Shown in pieces: positions 8,357-17,188 of a stretch of DNA of 64,000 nucleotides (within the stretch, counting starts at the first letter, position 1; each line of letters opens with the position of its first letter). The notes below the pieces were generated by a model. It was not told where the DNA came from. It did no database searches and saw only the letters and a list, made by a program, of their open reading frames with translations. The stretch comes from Nocardioides sp. (lineage in GTDB: Bacteria > Actinomycetota > Actinomycetes > Propionibacteriales > Nocardioidaceae): NCBI RefSeq assembly GCF_029937575.1, contig NZ_JAPYPS010000010.1:24588-88587 (forward strand). Reading direction: 5' to 3'. The position numbers were made by a program, and so were the translations under genes.

Positions 8357-9571
8357 ATGAGTGCCCAGCGTCCCGAGACCCTGCTGATCACCCTGACCGG
8401 CAAGGACCGGCCGGGGGTGACGTCGTCCATGTTCAGCACGTTGGCACTGGCCGGGGTGGAGGTGATCGACCTCGAGCAGATCATCTTGCGACGCCGCCTG
8501 ATCCTGGGCGTCCTGGTCAGCGCGCCACGGGACTGGAAGAAGCTCGCCACGGCGGTGGAGGCCACCGCCGCGTCCCTGGACATGAGCGTCGAGATCGAGC
8601 GAGGCTCGGGTGACAACAAGGCACGACGCGAGGGTCGTTCCCACGTCACGGTCATCGGCACCCCGCTGCGCGCCGCCGCGATGGCGGCGATCGCGGGGCG
8701 GATCGCGGACACGGGCGGCAACATCGACCGCATCGAACGCATGGCGCGCTACCCCGTCACGGCCATCGACCTCTTCGTGTCGGGCTCCGACCCCGAGACC
8801 CTGCGCACCCTCCTGGCCCCCGAGGCCGCCGAGCAGGGCATCGACATCGCCGTCCAGCCCGCCACGATGCTGCGCCGCGGGATGCGGCTGATCGTGCTCG
8901 ACGTCGACTCGACGCTGATCCAGGGCGAGGTGATCGAGATGCTGGCCGCCCACGCCGGCCACGAGCCCGAGGTCGCGCGGATCACCGAGCAGGCGATGCG
9001 GGGCGAGATGGACTTCGAGGAGTCGTTGCGCCGACGCGTCCGCTTGCTCGCCGGGCTCGACGCCGCCGTCCTGGACCGCGTGTACGCCGACATCGTCGTC
9101 GCCCCCGGGGCCCGGACGATGGTGCGCACCCTGCGCCGCCTCGGTTACCGCTTCGCGATCGTCTCGGGCGGCTTCAGCCAGATCACCGACCGGCTGGCCG
9201 ACGACCTCGGCATCCACTTCGCCCGTGCCAACGAGCTCGAGATCGTGGATGGCCGCATCACCGGCGAGATCGTCGGCGCCGTGGTCGACCGGGCCGGCAA
9301 GGCGGAGGCACTGCGCGAGTTCGCCGAGAAGGTCGGCGTCAGCCAGGACGCCACCATCGCGATCGGTGACGGCGCCAACGATCTCGACATGCTCAACGCC
9401 GCCGGGCTCGGGATCGCGTTCAACGCTCGCCCTGTCGTGCAGCAGGCAGCCGACACGGCGGTCAACGTGCCCTACCTCGACGCCATCCTCTACCTGCTCG
9501 GCATCTCCCGGGAGGAGATCGAGGCCGCCGACGCCGAGGCCGGCTTCGTCACGCCCTCCCCGCCGGTGTGA
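8357..9571 (+). CDS. serB: phosphoserine phosphatase SerB with tandem ACT domains
   Basis: A 404-residue protein that dephosphorylates O-phosphoserine in the last step of serine synthesis. Two N-terminal ACT-type regulatory domains span about 7-90 and 100-175. A HAD phosphatase domain follows, with the nucleophile motif DVDSTLIQGE (first Asp near residue 183), SGGFSQI (motif II) and GDGANDLDML (motif III). This ACT-ACT-HAD layout matches mycobacterial SerB2, in which serine binds the ACT domains and inhibits. The start ATG is 8357. The 3' end overlaps the convergent gene by 23 bp. Confidence 0.95.
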   Translation: MSAQRPETLLITLTGKDRPGVTSSMFSTLALAGVEVIDLEQIILRRRLILGVLVSAPRDWKKLATAVEATAASLDMSVEIERGSGDNKARREGRSHVTVIGTPLRAAAMAAIAGRIADTGGNIDRIERMARYPVTAIDLFVSGSDPETLRTLLAPEAAEQGIDIAVQPATMLRRGMRLIVLDVDSTLIQGEVIEMLAAHAGHEPEVARITEQAMRGEMDFEESLRRRVRLLAGLDAAVLDRVYADIVVAPGARTMVRTLRRLGYRFAIVSGGFSQITDRLADDLGIHFARANELEIVDGRITGEIVGAVVDRAGKAEALREFAEKVGVSQDATIAIGDGANDLDMLNAAGLGIAFNARPVVQQAADTAVNVPYLDAILYLLGISREEIEAADAEAGFVTPSPPV

Positions 9572-10361
9572 GCACGACGCGCTGCCCGAAGTCCGGGGTC
9601 AGCGCGGTGGTCTCGAGCCGGTGCGCCTCCATCGCGCGCTGAAAGCGCTGGGCAGGCGTCACGAAGAGCCGGTGGTGGTTGCCGGGTCGCAACCGCTTGA
9701 GCCACAGCGGCCAGAACGTCCCGTAGTGGACGGCGAGCGCCCAGGTGGCACCCACCTGGGACAGAGCCTCCACGGCCTCCTCCGGGTCGAGGTGCTCATC
9801 ACCGAGCGAGGGGCCCCAGCCGCCGATCGGCACGGCCGCGAGGTCGACCGGCTCGAGGGCCTCGAAGGTCTCCCTCATGCCGGTCAGGCCGGTGTCGCCC
9901 GGGTACCAGCAGCTGGTCCGGCCGTCGGTGAAACGGAACCCGATCGCCGGCACGTCTCCCCCGCGCTCGAAGGTGCTGCGCCGACCGCTGTGGTGTGCCG
10001 GGAGCACCTCGAGGTCGAGGCCCGCCACGTCGACCCGGTCCCCCGGCTCCACCTCCACGAGGGCCCGGCCCCGAAGCGACCTCACCACGTCCGGCGCACC
10101 GCGTGGCACCACCACCGGCACCTCGCCTGCGAAGGAGTCGAGGGACGGCACGTGCAGGTGGTCGTGGTGCAGGTGCGAGATCAGCACCACGTCGGCGCGT
10201 GCGGCATCGCTCGGCGGTGCGGGCGCGTGGCGTCGCAGGTGGTAGAGCCGGTCGGTGAGCAGCGGGTCCGTGGCCACGGTGACGTCGCCCAGCTCGATGC
10301 TCGTCGTCGAGTGCCCCCACCACGTGACTGCGGGGGCCCGGTCCGGTTCTTCGCTGCGCAT
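9549..10361 (-). CDS. metallo-beta-lactamase-fold hydrolase (UlaG/NAPE-PLD-like)
   Basis: A 270-residue metallo-beta-lactamase-fold protein. TWWGHSTTSIE near residue 13 is the usual start of UlaG/NAPE-PLD-type members, and SHLHHDHLH supplies the HxHxDH metal motif. Further ligands are likely in PAHHSGR and WYPGDTG. The family hydrolyses lactones, phosphodiesters or N-acyl-phosphatidylethanolamine-like lipids; the substrate here is unknown. ATG 10361 (MRSEEPD) was chosen because the longer frame to 10478 is Arg/Pro-rich and overlaps the neighbouring SixA gene. Confidence 0.88.
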   Translation of the reverse strand: MRSEEPDRAPAVTWWGHSTTSIELGDVTVATDPLLTDRLYHLRRHAPAPPSDAARADVVLISHLHHDHLHVPSLDSFAGEVPVVVPRGAPDVVRSLRGRALVEVEPGDRVDVAGLDLEVLPAHHSGRRSTFERGGDVPAIGFRFTDGRTSCWYPGDTGLTGMRETFEALEPVDLAAVPIGGWGPSLGDEHLDPEEAVEALSQVGATWALAVHYGTFWPLWLKRLRPGNHHRLFVTPAQRFQRAMEAHRLETTALTPDFGQRVVLTPAGRA

Positions 10362-10386
10362 GGCGGTGCGGTGTCGTCCCGAACCC

Positions 10387-10908
10387 TCAGCCGCGACCCA
10401 CGTGGTGACCGGTGAGGCGCGCCGTGCCCGGGGCCAGGTCGGCCCAGCTGCCGTCGTACCGGAACACCGTGGCCGCACTCGTCGGGTAGCCCATCGCCAG
10501 CTCGTTCGTCGCCTCGACGTCGCCCTCGCCGTCGTCCAGCAGCTGTGCGAGGTAGGCGACCGTTGGGTTGTGCCCGACGACCAGGACGTGCCGATGAGCG
10601 TCGTCGACGAGCCGCACCAGGTCCAGGGCCGTCTCCACGCCGGCGGCGTACAGACCCTCGTCGTACGACGTGTCGACGCCGCGCCAGGCGGCCCCCGCTC
10701 CGCGGGAGACGTGCTCGAAGGTCTCCCGCGTGCGCAGGGCGCCGGAGACGAGTGCGTGGTCGGGGACGACGCCGCGGCCCGTCAGCCAGGCCCCGGCCGC
10801 GGCGGCGTCTCCGTGACCTCGCCGGGCCAACGGGCGCTCGAAGTCGGAGGGGCCGGCCTGCTCGGCCTTGGCGTGGCGCATCACCACCAGGGTGCGGGGC
10901 GTGGACAT
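10387..10908 (-). CDS. SixA-type histidine phosphatase
   Basis: A 173-residue histidine phosphatase superfamily protein. The phosphohistidine motif is RHAK (residues 11-14), the SixA variant of RHG. It also has SGALRTRET (second Arg) and VVGHNPT (second catalytic His). SixA-type enzymes remove phosphate from phosphohistidine or from small metabolites. In M. tuberculosis a NUDIX-SixA fusion is encoded near serB2 (from memory), and serB is also a near neighbour here. It is divergent from cphB, with 49 bp between the starts. Confidence 0.9.
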   Translation of the reverse strand: MSTPRTLVVMRHAKAEQAGPSDFERPLARRGHGDAAAAGAWLTGRGVVPDHALVSGALRTRETFEHVSRGAGAAWRGVDTSYDEGLYAAGVETALDLVRLVDDAHRHVLVVGHNPTVAYLAQLLDDGEGDVEATNELAMGYPTSAATVFRYDGSWADLAPGTARLTGHHVGRG

Positions 10909-10957
10909 GTCCTCATCCTATGAGGGTCGATCGGAGTCCCTCTCCTATGGTGTGCTC

Positions 10958-11953
10958 ATGTCTCCTGGGCCCCTCATGATCATCGGCGGCGCCGAGGACA
11001 AGCTGCGCGGTCGCGCGATCCTGCGCGAGTTCGTGGCCGCGAGCGGCGGCGCGGGCGCCAGGATCGTCGTCATGCCGACGGCCTCCGCACTCGGGTCGGA
11101 GGTCGTGGAGGTCTACGACGCGCTGTTCAGGCGTGAGGGCGCCGGCGAGGTGCTCGCCGTTCGTCCTGAGACCCGCGCCGATGCCCAGGCTCCCGACCTG
11201 GTCCGCGTCCTCGACAGCGCGACGGGGATCTTCATGACGGGCGGCAACCAGCTGAAGCTCTCGGCCATCATCTCCGGCACGCCGCTCGGGGACGCCGTCG
11301 TGGCCGCCCACGAGCGCGGCGCCGTCGTGGCCGGGACGTCGGCGGGAGCCAGCATCCAGTCGAGCCACATGGTCGCCTTCGGCGGCCCCGGGGCGACGCC
11401 CAAGCAACGGATGACCCAGGTTGCCGCCGGGCTGGGACTCCTCCCGTCCACGGTGATCGACCAGCACTTCGACCAGCGCAACCGCTACGGCCGGCTGCTG
11501 ATGATCGTGTCGCAGTCCCCCCAGCTGCTCGGGATCGGCGTCGACGAGGACACCGCGGCCGTCGTGGAGCACGTCACCGAGGCCGACGGGTCCGAGCACG
11601 AGATCCTCTCGGTCGTCGGGAAGGGTGCGGTGACCATCTTCGATCCCGCCCACATCGTGACCAACGCCTACGAGGCCAGCCGATCGGCCCCGCTCCTGGC
11701 CAGCAACGTCGTGCTCCACGTGCTGCCGGAGGGCTCCTCCTTCGACCTGGGCACACGTACGCTCGTGCCGCCGCGCCCCGCCGTCGAGTCGAGCGTCGCT
11801 GCCGAGCTCGCGGCCGCCGGACGCGACCTACGTCAGCAGGCTCGCGACATCGCCGCCGACGACGCCTCTCCGCAGTCGCTGCGCCGCAGACTGGCGCGCA
11901 ACCGACGCAAGCCCGACCCCCTGGCCGCTTCCGAGGACGGAGTCACCTCATGA
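10958..11953 (+). CDS. cphB: cyanophycinase
   Basis: A 331-residue peptidase-S51-family enzyme that cleaves the storage polymer cyanophycin (multi-L-arginyl-poly-L-aspartate) to beta-Asp-Arg dipeptides. LMIIGGAEDK opens the domain, FMTGGNQLK follows, and GTSAGAS carries the nucleophile Ser128. A conserved His lies in DQHFDQRNRYGRL. The C-terminus (about 280-331) is charged and helical. ATG 10958 (MSPGPL) is chosen because the family begins at the LMIIGG strand; upstream in-frame starts overlap the divergent SixA gene. The stop overlaps the cphA start (ATGA, 11950-11953), so the two are co-translated. Confidence 0.95.
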   Translation: MSPGPLMIIGGAEDKLRGRAILREFVAASGGAGARIVVMPTASALGSEVVEVYDALFRREGAGEVLAVRPETRADAQAPDLVRVLDSATGIFMTGGNQLKLSAIISGTPLGDAVVAAHERGAVVAGTSAGASIQSSHMVAFGGPGATPKQRMTQVAAGLGLLPSTVIDQHFDQRNRYGRLLMIVSQSPQLLGIGVDEDTAAVVEHVTEADGSEHEILSVVGKGAVTIFDPAHIVTNAYEASRSAPLLASNVVLHVLPEGSSFDLGTRTLVPPRPAVESSVAAELAAAGRDLRQQARDIAADDASPQSLRRRLARNRRKPDPLAASEDGVTS

Positions 11954-14724
11954 CCGAACGCCCCACCCCGGACCTGACCATCACGGAGACCCGCGTCTAC
12001 CGCGGGGCCAACGTGTGGTCCTACGACCGAGCGATCCACCTCGTCGTGGATCTCGGGTCGCTGGAGGACTACCCCACCAACACGCTGCCCGGATTCACCG
12101 ACAACCTCGTGGCGATGCTGCCGGGGCTGCGGGAGCACTCCTGCTCGCGCGGGAAGCGGGGCGGGTTCGTCGAGAGGCTCAACGAGGGCACGTGGCTGGG
12201 TCACGTCGCCGAGCACTGTGCCCTTGCCCTGCAGCAGGTCGTGGGGCACGACGTCCGCCGTGGCAAGACGCGCGGGGTCAAGGGCAGCACCGGGGTCTAC
12301 AACGTGGTCTTCGGCTACATCGACGAGCAGGTCGGGCTCGCTGCGTCCCGGCTCGCCGTACGACTGGTCAACCACCTCGTGGAGGCCGACCCCGGCTTCG
12401 ACTGGGACACCGAGCTGGAGGACTTCATCCGGCGCGCCCAGCGCACCGCCTTCGGTCCCTCGACCCAGGCGATCCTGGACGAGGCCGTCTCGCGAGACAT
12501 CCCGTGGATCCGGCTCAACCAGTACTCCCTCGTGCAGCTCGGCCAGGGTGTCCACGCCAAGCGGATCCGCGCGACGATGACCTCCGAGACCTCCGCCATC
12601 GCCGTCGACATCGCCTCCGACAAGGACCTGACCACGCGCCTGCTCGCGGCAGCCGGCCTGCCGGTCCCCAAGCAGGACACGGTGCGCACCGAGGACCAGG
12701 CGGTGCGCGCCGCCGAGCGGATCGGCTACCCAGTGGTCGTGAAGCCGCTCGACGGCAACCACGGCCGCGGCGTGTGCCTGGACCTCCAGGACGAGGCAGA
12801 CGTGCGGGAGGCCTTCCCGATCGCCCAGGAGCAGTCGCGGCGCGGCTCGGTCATCGTCGAGTCGCTGATCGTCGGCAAGGACTACCGCTGCCTGATCATC
12901 GACGGCCGGGTGGCCGCGATCGCCGAGCGGGTGCCCGCCTCGGTCACCGGCGACGGCATCTCCACCATCGAGCAGCTGGTCGACACCGCCAACGCCGACC
13001 CACGCCGCGGTGTGGGACACGAGAAGGTGCTCACCCGGATCAAGGTCGATGGCGCGGCCGTCCAGCTGGTGCGTGAGCAGGGCTTCGAGATGACCGACGT
13101 CGCCCCCGACGGGCAGGTGGTCAAGCTGGCACTGACCGGCAACATGTCGACCGGCGGCATCTCCATCGACCGCACGTTCGAGGCCCACCCCGAGAACGTC
13201 GAGATCGCCGAGGAGGCCGCCCAGATGGTCGGCCTCGACATCGCCGGCATCGACTTCATCTGCCCCGACATCACCGAGCCCGTGCGCGAGACGGGCGGGG
13301 CCATCTGCGAGATCAACGCGGCGCCCGGCTTCCGGATGCACACCCATCCGACGATCGGCGAGCCGCAGTTCATCGCCAAGCCCGTGGTGGACATGCTGTT
13401 CCCGCCCGGCGCCACCTCCCGGATCCCGATCGTGGCGGTGACCGGCACCAACGGCAAGACCACCACCTCGCGGATGATCAGCCACGTCTTCAAGGGCATG
13501 GGCCGCAAGGTCGGGATGACCTCGACCGACGGGGTCGTGATCGACGAGCGTCTCCTGATCCGCTCGGATGCGAGTGGTCCCCGCTCGGCCCGGATGGTGC
13601 TGCAGAACCCCCGCGTCGACTTCGCGGTCTTCGAGGTCGCCCGCGGCGGCATCCTGCGTGAGGGCCTGGGCTACGAGCGCAACGACGTCGCCGTCGTGCT
13701 CAACGTCCAGCCCGACCACCTGGGGCTGCGGGGCATCGACACCGTGGAGCAGCTCGCGGACGTCAAGGCCGTCCTGGTGGAGGCCGTGCCGCGCGACGGG
13801 CACGCCGTGCTCAACGCCGACGACCCCCTGGTGCGCGACATGCGGCGGCGCTGCTCGGGTCAGGTGGTGTGGTTCTCGATGGACGAGCCCGGCTCCGAGA
13901 CCCGCGACATGATCGATGCCCACTGCCGCCGCGGCGGCAAGGCGCTGGTCCTCAACCCCAGCGAGCGCGGAGAGATGATCGTGGTCAAGCACGGACCCCG
14001 CGAGATGCAGCTGGCCTGGACCCACCTGCTGCCCGCCACCTTCGGCGGCAAGGCCCGGATGAACGTCCAGAACTCCCTGGCCGCGGCGGCCGCCGCGTTC
14101 GCCGCGGGCGCTCCGCTGCACGACATCCGGCAGGGCCTGCGGACCTTCTCGACCAGCTACTACCTCTCGCCCGGCCGCCTCAACGAGGTCGAGGTCAACG
14201 GCATCAAGGTGATCGTCGACTACTGCCACAACGCTCCCGGCATGCGGATGCTCGGCGACTTCGTCGACCGGGTGGGCGACTCCCTGGAGTCCTCCCACGA
14301 TCTGGCCCGGCCCTCGCGGATCGGGGTGATCGCGACAGCCGGAGACCGTCGCGACCAGGACATGCGCGAGCTCGGCGAGATCGCCGCTGCGCACTTCGAC
14401 GTCGTGGTGGTGCGCGAGGACGTCGCGCTGCGCGGCCGCGCGCGCGGTGAGGTGTCCGGGCTGGTCACCGAGGGAGTCCGTACGGCGATGGCCGCCGGCT
14501 CCCGGTGCAAGCAGGTCGAGGAGGTCCTCGACGAGATCGAGGCCGTCCAGCACGCCATGGCGCGCGCCAACCGTGGTGACCTCCTGGTCATCTGCGTCGA
14601 CGAGCACGCCTCGGTGATGAGCGAACTCGAGAACTGGTCGTCGCAGGCCCAGGCCGGCTCGGGCGCCTCGCCCGACGCCCCAGGGGCCGACCCCGACTAC
14701 GCCCCGGCTCCCACGGAGCCCTGA
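11950..14724 (+). CDS. cphA: cyanophycin synthetase
   Basis: A 924-residue three-domain enzyme that polymerises Asp and Arg into cyanophycin using ATP. It has the CphA N-terminal domain (about 1-200, opening with ITETRVYRGANVWSYDRA), an ATP-grasp domain (about 215-480) that extends the poly-Asp backbone, and a Mur-ligase-like domain (about 485-890) that adds Arg side chains. GTNGKTTT, its P-loop, is at 499-506. All three domains look intact. The cyanobacterial enzyme is about 870-900 residues; the extra length is an acidic Ala/Pro-rich tail. GGACGGAG precedes the ATG. Cyanophycin is a nitrogen/carbon store, and synthesis and breakdown genes are coupled here. Confidence 0.95.
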   Translation: MTERPTPDLTITETRVYRGANVWSYDRAIHLVVDLGSLEDYPTNTLPGFTDNLVAMLPGLREHSCSRGKRGGFVERLNEGTWLGHVAEHCALALQQVVGHDVRRGKTRGVKGSTGVYNVVFGYIDEQVGLAASRLAVRLVNHLVEADPGFDWDTELEDFIRRAQRTAFGPSTQAILDEAVSRDIPWIRLNQYSLVQLGQGVHAKRIRATMTSETSAIAVDIASDKDLTTRLLAAAGLPVPKQDTVRTEDQAVRAAERIGYPVVVKPLDGNHGRGVCLDLQDEADVREAFPIAQEQSRRGSVIVESLIVGKDYRCLIIDGRVAAIAERVPASVTGDGISTIEQLVDTANADPRRGVGHEKVLTRIKVDGAAVQLVREQGFEMTDVAPDGQVVKLALTGNMSTGGISIDRTFEAHPENVEIAEEAAQMVGLDIAGIDFICPDITEPVRETGGAICEINAAPGFRMHTHPTIGEPQFIAKPVVDMLFPPGATSRIPIVAVTGTNGKTTTSRMISHVFKGMGRKVGMTSTDGVVIDERLLIRSDASGPRSARMVLQNPRVDFAVFEVARGGILREGLGYERNDVAVVLNVQPDHLGLRGIDTVEQLADVKAVLVEAVPRDGHAVLNADDPLVRDMRRRCSGQVVWFSMDEPGSETRDMIDAHCRRGGKALVLNPSERGEMIVVKHGPREMQLAWTHLLPATFGGKARMNVQNSLAAAAAAFAAGAPLHDIRQGLRTFSTSYYLSPGRLNEVEVNGIKVIVDYCHNAPGMRMLGDFVDRVGDSLESSHDLARPSRIGVIATAGDRRDQDMRELGEIAAAHFDVVVVREDVALRGRARGEVSGLVTEGVRTAMAAGSRCKQVEEVLDEIEAVQHAMARANRGDLLVICVDEHASVMSELENWSSQAQAGSGASPDAPGADPDYAPAPTEP

Positions 14725-14725
14725 G

Positions 14726-15160
14726 GTGGCGGCGGCCGAGTCGTGGGGCCGACTGCTCGCCTCGGCCTGCATGCGCTCGGGCACTCCGGGCGCCGTGCTG
14801 GGCGTGTGGCACGACGGAAGCCGCACCGTGGTCCCGCACGGCGTGCTCAACACGCGTCCGGGGGTCGAGACGATCGAGGACTTCGTGCTGGAGCGTCGGG
14901 CCGTGCGGCTCGAGGTGTTCGAGGACGCGTCGGGGCTCGGGGTCCACATCCGGCCGACCGGCGACTTCGTCCTGGGCACCCCGGAGACCGTACGACTCGT
15001 GCCCTGTGACTCGTCGGGTGACCGGCACGTCGCGCGCTCCGAGGAAGGCGACCCGTGGACGCCCTTCACCTTCTCCACCCTGCCCGACGGCACCCCCCAG
15101 CTGTTCTTCAGCAGTCGCGTCGCGCCACTGGTCTCCCGACGTCCGCAGGTGGAACGATGA
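14726..15160 (+). CDS. serine-hydrolase (class C beta-lactamase-like) remnant lacking the catalytic core
   Basis: A 144-residue protein starting at GTG 14726, two bases after the cphA stop. Residues 1-48 (SGTPGAVLGVWHDG, HGVLNTRPGVE) match the start of actinobacterial beta-lactamase-related serine hydrolases, just before the region carrying the SxxK nucleophile. Residues about 55-144 (RLEVFEDASG, RLVPCDSSGDRHVAR, PWTPFTF) match their C-terminal domain. The roughly 300 residues between, including SxxK and the YxN motif, are absent, so hydrolase activity is not expected. The frame is intact and sits between cphA and a cupin with 4-bp overlap. It may be an in-frame deletion derivative or a repurposed domain. 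The family reading is from motif memory. Confidence 0.6.
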   Translation: MAAAESWGRLLASACMRSGTPGAVLGVWHDGSRTVVPHGVLNTRPGVETIEDFVLERRAVRLEVFEDASGLGVHIRPTGDFVLGTPETVRLVPCDSSGDRHVARSEEGDPWTPFTFSTLPDGTPQLFFSSRVAPLVSRRPQVER

Positions 15161-15522
15161 GGATCCTGGACCTGGCCTCGGTGCCGCGGCGACGGGTGGA
15201 GGCGCACGGCAGCCGGGGCTTCGACGTCGGCGCGCTCGGCCTGACCGCTGAGGCCCACCTGGTGGTGGTGCGACTCGAGGCCGGGGGTGTGGTCGGGCGG
15301 CACCCTGCTGCGGGACGCCAGCTCATGGTGGTGGTCAGCGGTGACGCCCTGGTGGCGGGCTCCGACGGCGTCGAGGTGGCGCTCGTCCCGGGTCAGGCGG
15401 CCGTGTGGGAGCCGGGCGAGGAGCACCGCACGAGCACCGTGGCCGGCCTGGTCGGCTTCGTCATCGAGGGCGACGTGGACCTGGCGGCGCCCGGCCATCA
15501 CGTCGATCCAGGAGACGTCTGA
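15157..15522 (+). CDS. cupin-like protein
   Basis: A 121-residue protein with a degenerate small beta-barrel (cupin) pattern. GGVVGRHPAAGRQL gives the first strand pair and a single His of motif 1. VVVSGDALV and PGQAAVWEPGEEHRTS follow, the latter holding the motif-2 His. Only some metal ligands are present, so binding without catalysis is possible. ATG 15157 overlaps the previous stop (ATGA). That makes it the last gene of cphB-cphA-remnant-cupin, which ends at a strong hairpin (15528-15556). Its link to cyanophycin metabolism rests only on gene position. Confidence 0.75.
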   Translation: MRILDLASVPRRRVEAHGSRGFDVGALGLTAEAHLVVVRLEAGGVVGRHPAAGRQLMVVVSGDALVAGSDGVEVALVPGQAAVWEPGEEHRTSTVAGLVGFVIEGDVDLAAPGHHVDPGDV

Positions 15523-15527
15523 GCTGC

Positions 15528-15556
15528 GCTGACCCGAACCAGTCCTGCGGGTCAGC
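15528..15556. terminator. hairpin terminator after the cyanophycin operon
   Basis: A perfect 9-bp stem, GCTGACCCG (15528-15536) pairing with CGGGTCAGC (15548-15556), with an 11-nt loop. It lies 6 bp after the cupin stop and before the convergent gene ending at 15581. There is no U-tract, as is common in GC-rich actinobacteria, so it could serve both strands. Confidence 0.75.
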
Positions 15557-15580
15557 CCAGTCCTGCCGGGTGGGTCGGGG

Positions 15581-16462
15581 TCAGTCCGTGACCGTCACGT
15601 CGGCGCGGAAGTCGCGGGTCGTCTCGGCCGCCGACTCCAGGTTGATGCCGTCGACTCGATAGGTGGCGGTCCCGATGCCACCGGAGTCGGCCCAACCGCA
15701 CACCAGGAGGTCGACGTAGGGCCCCAGGCGCGGGATCGTGCCGCACGCCATGGCCCCGCTGAGCTCACCAGCCGGGACCTCCACCACGTCCACGATGCCC
15801 GTCCCGTCGAGATAGTCCTGCAGCGCGTCCTCGGGAGTGCCGACCAGCTCGCGCGCCAGGTCGGTGGAGGCCGGCACGTTGATGCCGTTGTAGACGAGGA
15901 TGTCGTCGGCCGAGCGACGGTACTGCCCGTAGACCGGCTCCAGCGTCTCGTCGGCCCGCAGGAGTCGCTCGCGCAGCTCGGCCTCCTGGGCCTCCGGGCC
16001 GGCGCCCGTCTGCAGGGTCCACAGTCCGGCCTGCTCGGGAGCCACGAGACTCCGGTTGCCCTGGTCCCCGACGTCCTGCGGGACGTTCTCCAGCCGGTCG
16101 GGCACCTCGTTGGTGAGCACCACGAGGACGACCGCCGGGATGACCACGATCGGCGGGTAGAGCCACCAGCTCCACGCGGACGTGGAGCGCCACGCCACCA
16201 GGGCACAGACCGCCGCGACCAGCAGGGCCGGCCCGGCGACCGCGCCGATCGAGGACACCGTGCTCTGGCCGGGGTTGCGCGAGATGACGAACGGAGCCAG
16301 GACCGCAGTCGTCAGGGCTGCCCACGGCAGCACCATCAACCACGCAGAGCGGTTGGGACCGCCCGGGGCGGACCGGTGGCTGCCTTGTCCGGACCGCTCC
16401 GAGGGCCCGGGCGCGGCCGAGGTAGCCGGGTCGGCGGTCTCGGTCGGCTCGGGCATGCCCAC
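15581..16462 (-). CDS. membrane protein of unknown function with large C-terminal domain
   Basis: A 293-residue protein. It has a Thr/Ala/Pro/Gly-rich N-terminus (about 1-38), then three hydrophobic segments near 42-60, 68-90 and 97-117, followed by an acidic, probably extracytoplasmic domain (about 120-293). That domain has two Cys residues (MACGTIP and LLVCGWADS) that could form a disulfide, and a beta-rich end (TATYRVDGINLES). I do not recognise the family. ATG 16456 (MPEPTE) is an alternative start two codons later. It is divergent from the gene at 16502. Confidence 0.7.
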   Translation of the reverse strand: MGMPEPTETADPATSAAPGPSERSGQGSHRSAPGGPNRSAWLMVLPWAALTTAVLAPFVISRNPGQSTVSSIGAVAGPALLVAAVCALVAWRSTSAWSWWLYPPIVVIPAVVLVVLTNEVPDRLENVPQDVGDQGNRSLVAPEQAGLWTLQTGAGPEAQEAELRERLLRADETLEPVYGQYRRSADDILVYNGINVPASTDLARELVGTPEDALQDYLDGTGIVDVVEVPAGELSGAMACGTIPRLGPYVDLLVCGWADSGGIGTATYRVDGINLESAAETTRDFRADVTVTD

Positions 16463-16501
16463 AGTCTCCCCTACTCCGCGCCGTCACGGCATGCTTGGGC
16501 C

Positions 16502-17188
16502 ATGGAGCCGTACGGCGTGGCGCACCTGGTGATGCTCGGCGTCTTCGTCGTCGGTGTCCCGGCGGCCGTGCTGCTCGGGCGACGTGGCCGACGTACGGGT
16601 GCCATCATCGTCTCCCGAGCGCTGGCACTGCTCCTGCTCGTCGCTGCCGTGCCCTTCCTGGTGCTGGACCTCGCCACTCGCTTCGAGGTCGGAGTCAGCC
16701 TTCCGCTGCACCTCAGCGACCTGGCCTGGATGGCGGCGGCCCTCGCGCTGTGGACCCGGTGGCGATGGGCGGTGGCCCTGACCTACTTCTGGGGTCTGGT
16801 CCTGACGACCCAGGCGATCGTCACCCCCTCCTTGGGCGAGGACTTCCCGGACCCGCGCTTCGTCGGGTTCTGGGTCCTGCACCTGCTCGTCGTCTGGGCC
16901 GCGATCTACCTGGTGTGGGGACTCGGGCTGGCGCCGCGGTGGCATGAGTACCGGATCGCCCTCGGGCTGACGCTCGGGTGGGCGGTCGGGGCCTACGCGT
17001 TCAACCTGCTGGCCGACACGAACTACGGCTACCTCATGCGCAAGCCGTCCAGTGGATCGGCGCTCGACCTCTTGGGGCCCTGGCCGGTCTACGTGGCGGC
17101 GGAGATCGCCATCGTGGCCGTCGTCTGGGCGCTGATGACGTGGCCGTGGGTGCATCGCGCGGAGGCCGCGACCTCGGGATCAGGGTGA
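16502..17188 (+). CDS. TIGR02206/YwaF-family integral membrane protein
   Basis: A 228-residue protein with about seven transmembrane helices, matching the YwaF/TIGR02206 family of unknown function. The family start (HLVMLGVFVVGVPAAVLLGRR) is followed by PLHLSDLAWMAAALALWT and a TTQAIVTPSLGEDFPDPRFVGFWVLH region with conserved His and acidic residues in the membrane. ATG 16502 (MEPYGV) is preferred over the longer frame, whose extra 42 residues are low-complexity and overlap the divergent gene. The 3' end overlaps the convergent Mur-ligase gene by 9 bp. Confidence 0.82.
   Translation: MEPYGVAHLVMLGVFVVGVPAAVLLGRRGRRTGAIIVSRALALLLLVAAVPFLVLDLATRFEVGVSLPLHLSDLAWMAAALALWTRWRWAVALTYFWGLVLTTQAIVTPSLGEDFPDPRFVGFWVLHLLVVWAAIYLVWGLGLAPRWHEYRIALGLTLGWAVGAYAFNLLADTNYGYLMRKPSSGSALDLLGPWPVYVAAEIAIVAVVWALMTWPWVHRAEAATSGSG

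Noticed and set aside
11833..15501. A 1222-codon open frame antisense to cphB-cphA
   Set aside because: It is the mirror of high-GC codon use in real genes. Its sequence is His/Asp/Val/Leu/Gly-rich without any domain, and the sense strand encodes intact, coupled enzymes.
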